Part shown: positions 1 to 4,443 of the stretch, piece by piece | How positions within the stretch are numbered: the stretch's first letter is position 1 | How the letters are laid out: each line of letters starts with the position of its first letter | Assembly (NCBI GenBank): GCA_007130445.1 | Contig: SLSM01000291.1 | Span: 1-6,044, forward strand | From: Trueperaceae bacterium | GTDB lineage: Bacteria; Deinococcota; Deinococci; Deinococcales; Trueperaceae | Length of the DNA stretch: 6,044 nucleotides | Direction: 5' to 3' | Program-made: the position numbers and the translations under genes | Notes under the pieces: generated by a model | What the model saw: only the letters and a program-made list of their open reading frames with translations | Told to the model about the DNA's origin: nothing | The model's database searches: none

Positions 1-527
1 AGCACCACGAGCGCGCCCCAACCGAACACGCTGCGCCATCCGACGGCGCCGGCCAACCATGCCAGCGGCGTGGCGGCCGCGAGCGCGCCGAGCGAGCCGA
101 CGCCGACGAAGACGCTCGACACCGTCGCGAAGGCGCGCGGATCGAACCACGAGGCGAAGGCCTTGAGCGAACCCATGAGCACGCCCGCCATCCCCAGGCC
201 GATCAGCGCGCGGCCGAGCGCCAACCCCACGAAGTCGCTGGCCGAGGCGAACACCAGGCTGCCGGCCACGGCGGCCAGCAGCAGGGCGGGCGTCACGAAG
301 CGGGCGCCGAAGCGATCGAGCGCCGATCCGAGCGGCAACTGCACCGACGCGAACACGAGGAAGAACAGGCTGGTCATCAGGCCGAGCGAGGATGCGTCGA
401 GGCCCACGTCGCGAGCCAGGTCGTCGGCGATCACGGCGTTGGTCGAGCGGTAGAAGAACGAGAGCCAGTACGCGATCAGGAAGACCGCGACCACTGCCCA
501 GCGGCCGGGGGCCGCCTTCAGCGACAT
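1..527 (-). CDS. MFS transporter, N-terminal part (cut by window edge)
   Basis: This is the first 175 residues of a major facilitator superfamily secondary transporter in the inner membrane; the C-terminal half lies outside the window. The visible protein begins MSLKAAPGRW and has about five hydrophobic helices. The loop after helix 2 carries the MFS motif A signature, G67-S-A-L-D71-R-F-G74-A-R76. A helix-4 segment LGRALIGLGMAGVLMG is followed by a Lys122 and Trp127-Phe128 region and a Gly/Ala/Ser-rich helix ending near TPLAWL, as in many MFS_1-type carriers. I place the start at the ATG complementary to 525-527 because hydrophobicity begins right after it and a TAGCGT hexamer lies six bases upstream; no Shine-Dalgarno sequence is visible. 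The gene is divergent from the baeRF3 gene. The family assignment is strong, but the substrate cannot be predicted from this fragment. Confidence 0.88.
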   Translation of the reverse strand, partial: MSLKAAPGRWAVVAVFLIAYWLSFFYRSTNAVIADDLARDVGLDASSLGLMTSLFFLVFASVQLPLGSALDRFGARFVTPALLLAAVAGSLVFASASDFVGLALGRALIGLGMAGVLMGSLKAFASWFDPRAFATVSSVFVGVGSLGALAAATPLAWLAGAVGWRSVFGWGALVV

Positions 528-533
528 GGCGCG

Positions 534-539
534 ACGCTA
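534..539 (-). promoter_or_regulatory. Candidate -10 element for a leaderless MFS transcript
   Basis: On the minus strand TAGCGT matches the TANNNT pattern and ends six bases before the MFS start codon, so transcription would begin at or next to the ATG. No purine-rich ribosome binding site precedes the ATG, which agrees with a leaderless message. I see no good -35 element 16-18 bases further upstream. This is inferred from spacing alone. Confidence 0.4.
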
Positions 540-598
540 CCACGCACGCCTTCGCGCACAGCGCCCGCCTCGCGTTGGGCGTACCATCGGGCTACGTC

Positions 599-610
599 CG
601 GACCGGTCCG
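599..610. repeat. 12-bp perfect palindrome, copy 1 of GACCGGTCC
   Basis: CGGACCGGTCCG is a perfect inverted repeat with no spacer. Its core GACCGGTCC (601-609) recurs at 666-674, 65 bases downstream. Paired palindromes upstream of a gene could be an operator or form an RNA hairpin in the baeRF3 leader. In DNA this GC-rich a chance origin is also possible. Confidence 0.35.
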
Positions 611-665
611 CAGGACCCGGTGCCGCGAGCCCGACGGAGGGCGCCGCGGCCCCAGGGTGCCGCGC

Positions 666-674
666 GACCGGTCC
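666..674. repeat. Copy 2 of GACCGGTCC near baeRF3 start
   Basis: This is the second copy of the 9-bp sequence at 601-609; the central 8 bases (666-673) are an exact palindrome. It ends 27 bases before the baeRF3 start codon. Because each copy is self-complementary, the two can also pair with each other and enclose the intervening 56 bases. The functional role is unknown. Confidence 0.3.
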
Positions 675-690
675 CTCACCGAGCCCCACG

Positions 691-697
691 AGGGAGG
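691..697 (+). promoter_or_regulatory. Ribosome binding site deciding the baeRF3 start
   Basis: AGGGAGG lies four bases upstream of the ATG at 702. The same frame is open from a GTG at 657, but no comparable purine-rich site precedes that GTG, so the Shine-Dalgarno sequence favours the ATG at 702. The four-base spacing is a little short. Confidence 0.7.
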
Positions 698-701
698 CCG
701 T

Positions 702-1856
702 ATGCAGCACTTCGGTTTCGAGCGACTCCGCGAGCTCTTGGAGCACCACGCACCGCCGTGCGTGTCGATCTACCAGCCGACGCACCGTCACCACCCCGAC
801 AACGAGCAAGACCCCATCCGTTACCGCAACCTCGTGCGCGAGGCGGAGAAGCGCCTCCGCGACGCCTTCGACGGCCCCGAGGTCGCCGCCATCGTCGAGC
901 AACTCGATCGGCAGGGGCAGGACCGCGCCTTCTGGAACCACCGCACCGACGGTCTGGCCGTCCTGGCCTCGCCGGAGCGCTTCGCGTTCGTCGAGCTCCA
1001 GCGCTCCGTCGCCGAACGCGTGGTCGTGAGCGACAGCTTCCACGTGAAGCCGCTCGTGCGCGCGCTGCAGTCCGCCGACCGCTTCACGCTCCTCGCGCTC
1101 ACGCGGCACGAGGCGCGGCTGTACGAGGGGAACCGCTACGCGCTCGACCCGATCGAACTCCCCGACGTGGCGCTCACGCTCACCGAGGCCCTGGGTGAGG
1201 AGCGCAGCGAGCCGCACCTCACGGTCGCGTCGTACGGCATGAAGGGCGGCACGGCCGGCGGCGCCGCGATGCACCACGGCCACGGCGGCCGCGACGAGGA
1301 GGTCGACGTCGACACCGAGCGGTTCTTCCGCCACGTCGACCGGAAGGTGAGCGAGCACGTGTCGAAGCCGTCCGGGTTGCCGCTGCTGCTCGCGGCGCTG
1401 AAGGAGCACCACACCCCCTTCCGCGAGGTGAGCCACAACGCCTTCTTGCTCGAGGGCGGCGTGGAGGGCAACCCCGAGGCGTTCGATCTCGACACCTTGC
1501 GCACGAAGGCCTGGGCGGCGCTCGAGCCCTTCTACCTCGGCCGGCTGGCAGAGCTCTCCGATCGCTTCGGCAGCGCTCGGGCGCGTGGCCAAGCAGGCGC
1601 GGACGTCGCAGAGGTGGTCAGGGCGGCGACGGAGGCGCGAGTGGAGGTCCTCCTGGTCGAGGCGGATCGGCAGATGCCCGGCCGCGTTGGCGCCTCGTCG
1701 GGCGCCATGGAACCGGGCGGTGCCAGCCGCACCGATGCCTCGGACGTGCTCGACGACATCGCCGAGGCCGTGCTGCGCACGGGCGGCGAGGTGGTGGTGG
1801 TTCCGGCCGAGCGGATGCCGGTCGAGACGGGTGTGGCGGCGATCTACCGGTACTGA
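702..1856 (+). CDS. baeRF family 3 protein (bacterial eRF1/pelota-like)
   Basis: This 384-residue protein resembles the bacterial archaeo-eukaryotic release factor family 3 (baeRF3). These are eRF1/pelota-like proteins proposed to act in translation termination or ribosome rescue; to my knowledge biochemical evidence is scarce. The N-terminal segment has the family pattern LRELLEHHAPPCVSIYQPTH (residues 9-28), followed by DPIRYRNLVREAEKRL (37-52). A Gly/His-rich loop with HHGHGG at 191-196 falls where eRF1-like proteins carry a catalytic or contact loop. A middle region (about 205-300) begins FFRHVDRKVSEHV. The C-terminal region (302-384) has alternating strands and helices of L7Ae-like character and ends AAIYRY. 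I start at the ATG at 702 because a Shine-Dalgarno site precedes it. The cupin gene follows closely on the same strand. The family call is from recalled sequence patterns; cellular role is inference. Confidence 0.8.
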   Translation: MQHFGFERLRELLEHHAPPCVSIYQPTHRHHPDNEQDPIRYRNLVREAEKRLRDAFDGPEVAAIVEQLDRQGQDRAFWNHRTDGLAVLASPERFAFVELQRSVAERVVVSDSFHVKPLVRALQSADRFTLLALTRHEARLYEGNRYALDPIELPDVALTLTEALGEERSEPHLTVASYGMKGGTAGGAAMHHGHGGRDEEVDVDTERFFRHVDRKVSEHVSKPSGLPLLLAALKEHHTPFREVSHNAFLLEGGVEGNPEAFDLDTLRTKAWAALEPFYLGRLAELSDRFGSARARGQAGADVAEVVRAATEARVEVLLVEADRQMPGRVGASSGAMEPGGASRTDASDVLDDIAEAVLRTGGEVVVVPAERMPVETGVAAIYRY

Positions 1857-1900
1857 CCCGCGGAGCGCACGGGTGTCCGATCGTGTCCAGCGCTGCCGTT

Positions 1901-1906
1901 TATAGT
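1901..1906 (+). promoter_or_regulatory. Candidate -10 element TATAGT for the cupin gene
   Basis: TATAGT stands out as an AT-rich island in GC-rich DNA and fits the bacterial -10 consensus. It ends nine bases before the GTG at 1916, which would leave a leader of only two or three bases. No clear -35 is visible. If real, it gives the cupin its own promoter rather than read-through from baeRF3, and makes the GTG at 1883 unusable on this transcript. Confidence 0.4.
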
Positions 1907-1915
1907 CGACGGAAG

Positions 1916-2431
1916 GTGGACCAGCTGCCGCAGGTGGTGACGAACGCTCGTGGTGAGCGCCTTACGTTCGAGCGCACGACCCGAGACACGGCGGGCGCGG
2001 CGCTCGAGGTCGAGGTGCGCTACCTGTCGGCCGACGCTCCACCACCGCTCCACCTGCACCCGGCCCAAGACGAGCGGTTCGAGGTGCGCTCGGGTGCCCT
2101 CGAGGTGACCGTGGCAGGCGATCGACGTCGGTATGGGGCGGGTGAGGCGTTCACGGTGCCCGCCGGGACGGTACACACCATGCGCGCCGTAGGCGGCGAC
2201 GGCGCCGTGCTCGGCTGGCGCATCACCCCCGCGCTCGACACGGAGGGCTTCTTCCGGCGCATGTGGGCGCTCCAGCGCGACGGTGCCGGCGGACGCACGG
2301 ACCCGCTCCGTCTGGCTCAGGTCCTGTTCAGGCACCGTCGCGAGTTCCGCCTGGCGCGGCCGCCCGACGCGGTGCAGTGGTTGGCGTTCGGGCTCCTCGC
2401 GCTGGTCGGCCGGGCGCTCGGCCGGCGGTGA
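1916..2431 (+). CDS. Single-domain cupin protein
   Basis: This 171-residue protein is a small beta-barrel cupin. Motif 1 is complete: His46-Leu-His48, then Glu53 and Gly60 in HLHPAQDERFEVRSG. Motif 2 is GEAFTVPAGTVH, ending in His87; the usual Asn three residues later is absent. His46, His48, Glu53 and His87 form a plausible metal site. Cupins of this kind may be enzymes, sugar or small-molecule binding proteins or regulators, so no reaction is assigned. Beyond the barrel lies a 60-residue helical tail ending in a hydrophobic stretch (WLAFGLLALVGRAL) and two arginines, possibly a membrane-associating or packing helix. The start is uncertain: a GTG at 1883 would add 11 residues (total 182), but a TATAGT sits between the two candidates and neither has a clear Shine-Dalgarno site. 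The gene is convergent with the oxidase operon. Confidence 0.8.
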   Translation: MDQLPQVVTNARGERLTFERTTRDTAGAALEVEVRYLSADAPPPLHLHPAQDERFEVRSGALEVTVAGDRRRYGAGEAFTVPAGTVHTMRAVGGDGAVLGWRITPALDTEGFFRRMWALQRDGAGGRTDPLRLAQVLFRHRREFRLARPPDAVQWLAFGLLALVGRALGRR

Positions 2432-2447
2432 GCACGCCACGGTGCTC
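2430..2447. terminator. Hairpin overlapping the cupin stop codon
   Basis: GAGCAC (2430-2435) and GTGCTC (2442-2447) form a 6-bp stem with a 6-base loop, starting within the cupin stop codon. No run of T follows, so it does not qualify as a classic intrinsic terminator. It may slow polymerase or protect the 3' end between convergent genes. Confidence 0.25.
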
Positions 2448-2462
2448 CGAGGTGGGCGCCTC

Positions 2463-2484
2463 CACGCGGTCGGGGCCCCGCGTG
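2463..2484. terminator. GC-rich hairpin between convergent genes
   Basis: CACGCGG (2463-2469) and CCGCGTG (2478-2484) form a perfect 7-bp stem with an 8-base loop, in the 70-base gap between the cupin stop and the stop of the minus-strand operon. Its position suits a bidirectional terminator. There is no T tract on either side, so termination is only suggested. Confidence 0.35.
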
Positions 2485-2501
2485 CGCTCGTCGGGGTTCG
2501 C

Positions 2502-2891
2502 TCAGCCCAGTTCCCTGAGGTCCGCCATGACCTGCCAGCCGACGCCCTCGGGCGAGCGCTCGAGGGCGCTCTGGAGGGTCTCCGCCAACCATGGCAGGAG
2601 GGCGGCCGGGTCGTCGTCCGGGGGGACGAAGCGCATGACCGTGAACTGGTAGACCCGTTGTGTCGCGGCGAGCGTGCCGTCGTCGAAGAACGTGAACGGA
2701 GCGGCCGGCATGGCGTCCCACAACACGTGCACGTCGGGATCCAGGCTGCGCGGCAGGTAGTCGGCCAGGTCGAGGTCGAGGTCGCGCGGATGCCAGACGT
2801 ACCCCTGCAACAGCTTCATGGGCCGCGTGCCGACGGGTCCGCGGTCGTCACCGGGGGCCTCGGGTCGATCGTCGTGGGCGCCCCAACTCAT
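2502..2891 (-). CDS. Hypothetical protein, last gene of the oxidase operon
   Basis: I do not recognise this 129-residue protein. No signal peptide, membrane helix or metal motif is apparent. The first 24 residues are hydrophilic and rich in Asp, Gly, Arg and Pro; a compact-looking region begins at MKLLQGYVWHP (from residue 25) and includes a Asp/Leu-rich segment, FTFFDDGTL, YQFTVMRFVPP and a C-terminal helix ending near residue 129 (DLRELG). I choose the ATG complementary to 2889-2891 because it overlaps the stop of the HAD gene as ATGA, implying translational coupling. An alternative is the ATG at 2819 (105 residues), which starts at the better-structured part but has no Shine-Dalgarno sequence. 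Position at the operon end gives no firm clue to function. It is probably cytosolic. Confidence 0.68.
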   Translation of the reverse strand: MSWGAHDDRPEAPGDDRGPVGTRPMKLLQGYVWHPRDLDLDLADYLPRSLDPDVHVLWDAMPAAPFTFFDDGTLAATQRVYQFTVMRFVPPDDDPAALLPWLAETLQSALERSPEGVGWQVMADLRELG

Positions 2892-3550
2892 GACCACGCC
2901 GGTCCGGCCACCAGGTGGTCCAGGTCCGGTAGCAGTGCGCGCCAGCGCTCGGCGAACCGCCCGGGCGTGTCGAGGAGGACGCCACGGAAGCCCAGCGTCT
3001 CGCACGCGGCGACGTTGTCGGCGTTGTCGTCGATGAACACGGTCGCATGTGGCGGCAACGCGAGCGCCTCGGTGAGCGCCGTGAAGGCGGCCGCATCGGG
3101 CTTGCGGACGCCGATCTCGTTGCTGAACACGAAGTGCTCGATGCGCGCCATGCGCGGGTCACCCCGCACTCGGTCGCACAGCTCCGGCGCGTTGTTCGAG
3201 AGCATCGCCACGCCGTAACGCTCGGGGATGCCGGCGAGCACCTCGAACATGGCGGCGCGCTCGAGCGGCGCATCCAGGAACGCGGCGCGGAACGCCGCCG
3301 CGTCGGTCGCGACGCCGATCTCACGCTCGAAGCGGGCTTGGAAGCCGGGCAGGTCGAAGGCGCCGACCTCGACGTGCTCCATGAGGGGGTAGTACGACCT
3401 GGCCACGGCGTCCTCGGGGTGCTCGTACAGCGTCGCCAGGGCGGTCACCGCGCGCGCATCGAAGGTGCCCTCCGTGAAGACGCCGCCCCAGTCGAACGCG
3501 ATGGCCCGGATCGGACCGTCGCCGCCCGCTGGGGCCGTGGCGGCGCTCAT
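2888..3550 (-). CDS. HAD-superfamily hydrolase (HAD-IA type)
   Basis: This 220-residue protein is a haloacid dehalogenase superfamily hydrolase, probably a cytosolic phosphatase acting on a small phosphorylated compound. All four HAD motifs are present: motif I FDWGGV with Asp20 as the nucleophile; motif II MLSNN with Ser118; motif III RKPD with Lys150; motif IV FIDDNADN with Asp174 and Asp175. A helical cap lies between motifs I and II (about residues 27-105). The residue two after the nucleophile, usually Asp in HAD phosphatases, is Gly22, as in the YihX and soluble epoxide hydrolase N-domain-like subgroup. The ATG overlaps the CtaG stop as ATGA, and its own stop overlaps the next start the same way, so it is co-translated with the oxidase assembly gene. 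A direct role in oxidase biogenesis is not shown; the substrate is unknown. Confidence 0.88.
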   Translation of the reverse strand: MSAATAPAGGDGPIRAIAFDWGGVFTEGTFDARAVTALATLYEHPEDAVARSYYPLMEHVEVGAFDLPGFQARFEREIGVATDAAAFRAAFLDAPLERAAMFEVLAGIPERYGVAMLSNNAPELCDRVRGDPRMARIEHFVFSNEIGVRKPDAAAFTALTEALALPPHATVFIDDNADNVAACETLGFRGVLLDTPGRFAERWRALLPDLDHLVAGPAWS

Positions 3551-4422
3551 GTGCCCGTGACGCCGTCGGCGGCGATCGCTACCGGCTCGCTCGTACGCCG
3601 CATGTCACGCTGCGTGACGTCCCGGCGGTTCTCGCGCCGGTACCAGTCGAAGAAGATGCGCGTGAACGGCACGCTGAAGAACGCCAGGCCCATCACCTTC
3701 ATGATCGCACCTGCCAAGGCTTGGTCCGCCAGCGGTGACAACCAGGCGTAGGCCCGTGGCGCGATCTCGTAGGTTCGGTACACCACGTCGGGCGAGAACG
3801 TGATCGCGGCGAACACCGGCAGTTGAGCGATCGGGATCGTGAAGAGGTACGCCATCTGGACCATGTGCGGCGCCCGCGGACGCTCGGGCAGCGGGCTCAG
3901 GATCGGCCACCACAGCATGATCGCCGTCACCAGGAACACGACGTGCTCGATGTGGTGCACCACGGGGTTCATGAGCGCACCCTCGTAGATCACCGGGACG
4001 TGCCAGATCGCGAAGAACAGCGCGAACACGAGGAACGTCGTCGTCGGGCGCAACAGCACCTTCGAGATGGGCGCCATCACGCGGTTGAGGAGCACCACGC
4101 GCCACAGCCACGCGGGCACGCCGACGATGAACATCCTCGCCACCACGTACGACAACAGCAGGTGCTGCAGCATGTGCGCCGACAGCAGGTAGCGCTCCGC
4201 CAGGTCGTGCAGCGGCGAGCCCTCGACGACGTAGAACAGTGCGACCGCAGCAACGAACCAGATCGCCTTGCCGCGCTCGAAGGGCGCGCCGGGGGCGATG
4301 CGCTCGCGCAGCGGTCCGACGGCCAGGCCGTAGACGAGGGCGAGCGCCAGCAGGCCGCCGATTAGCACCGGATCGGCCTGCCACCCGACGATGACGAGCG
4401 GGTCGTCCACGATGCCGAACAT
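3547..4422 (-). CDS. ctaG: Cytochrome c oxidase assembly protein, CtaG (caa3) family
   Basis: This 291-residue integral membrane protein belongs to the Bacillus-type CtaG family (caa3_CtaG), which is required for formation of active caa3 oxidase and is unrelated in sequence to the Cox11-type CtaG of proteobacteria. About seven hydrophobic helices are visible (near 18-37, 53-67, 83-102, 127-147, 155-175, 189-210, 231-255). Family-typical conserved residues are H83-M-L-Q-H87, W140-H141-V-P, H156-H157-I-E-H160 and D233-Q-A-L-A-G, several of which could bind a metal or haem. The C-terminal 30 residues are polar and probably cytoplasmic. The start is well supported: AGGAGG stands seven bases upstream of the ATG. 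It follows the subunit IV/cytochrome c gene by 21 bases and overlaps the HAD gene by four. Length and position in an oxidase operon fit the family. Confidence 0.93.
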   Translation of the reverse strand: MFGIVDDPLVIVGWQADPVLIGGLLALALVYGLAVGPLRERIAPGAPFERGKAIWFVAAVALFYVVEGSPLHDLAERYLLSAHMLQHLLLSYVVARMFIVGVPAWLWRVVLLNRVMAPISKVLLRPTTTFLVFALFFAIWHVPVIYEGALMNPVVHHIEHVVFLVTAIMLWWPILSPLPERPRAPHMVQMAYLFTIPIAQLPVFAAITFSPDVVYRTYEIAPRAYAWLSPLADQALAGAIMKVMGLAFFSVPFTRIFFDWYRRENRRDVTQRDMRRTSEPVAIAADGVTGT

Positions 4423-4429
4423 GGCCGCT

Positions 4430-4435
4430 CCTCCT
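4430..4435 (-). promoter_or_regulatory. Strong ribosome binding site for ctaG
   Basis: On the minus strand AGGAGG lies seven bases upstream of the ctaG ATG, within the 21-base gap after the preceding stop codon. It is the best Shine-Dalgarno site in the minus-strand operon; the two downstream genes depend on stop/start overlaps instead. Confidence 0.85.
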
Positions 4436-4443
4436 CGCTCCCC

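Larger units (their letters stand above)
528..701. other. Divergent intergenic region between MFS and baeRF3 genes
   Basis: These 174 bases hold no convincing gene. They should contain the promoters of both divergent genes. Visible content is the MFS -10 candidate (534-539), two copies of GACCGGTCC (601-609 and 666-674), two copies of GGTGCCGCG (619-627 and 656-664), and the baeRF3 ribosome binding site (691-697). A convincing promoter for the plus-strand gene is not evident. Confidence 0.6.

Noticed and set aside
575..598. Possible plus-strand promoter with TTGGGC (575-580) and TACCAT or TACGTC (582-598)
   Set aside because: The hexamers are separated by 1 or 12 bases instead of about 17, and no suitable -35 pairs with TACCAT, so it is not convincing.
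657..701. Upstream GTG start for the baeRF3 gene adding 15 residues
   Set aside because: The added residues are Arg/Pro/Glu-rich, unlike the family N-terminus, no ribosome binding site precedes the GTG, and the Shine-Dalgarno site at 691-697 serves the ATG at 702.
537..1592. Long open frame on the minus strand opposite the baeRF3 gene
   Set aside because: It lies opposite a well-supported gene in GC-rich DNA, where stop codons are rare. The translation is a run of Arg/Val/Glu/Leu/His without recognisable motifs.
2283..3218. 311-codon plus-strand open frame across the cupin end, the convergent gap and the HAD gene
   Set aside because: It overlaps three better-supported features in other frames and shows no domain; it is a by-product of high GC content.
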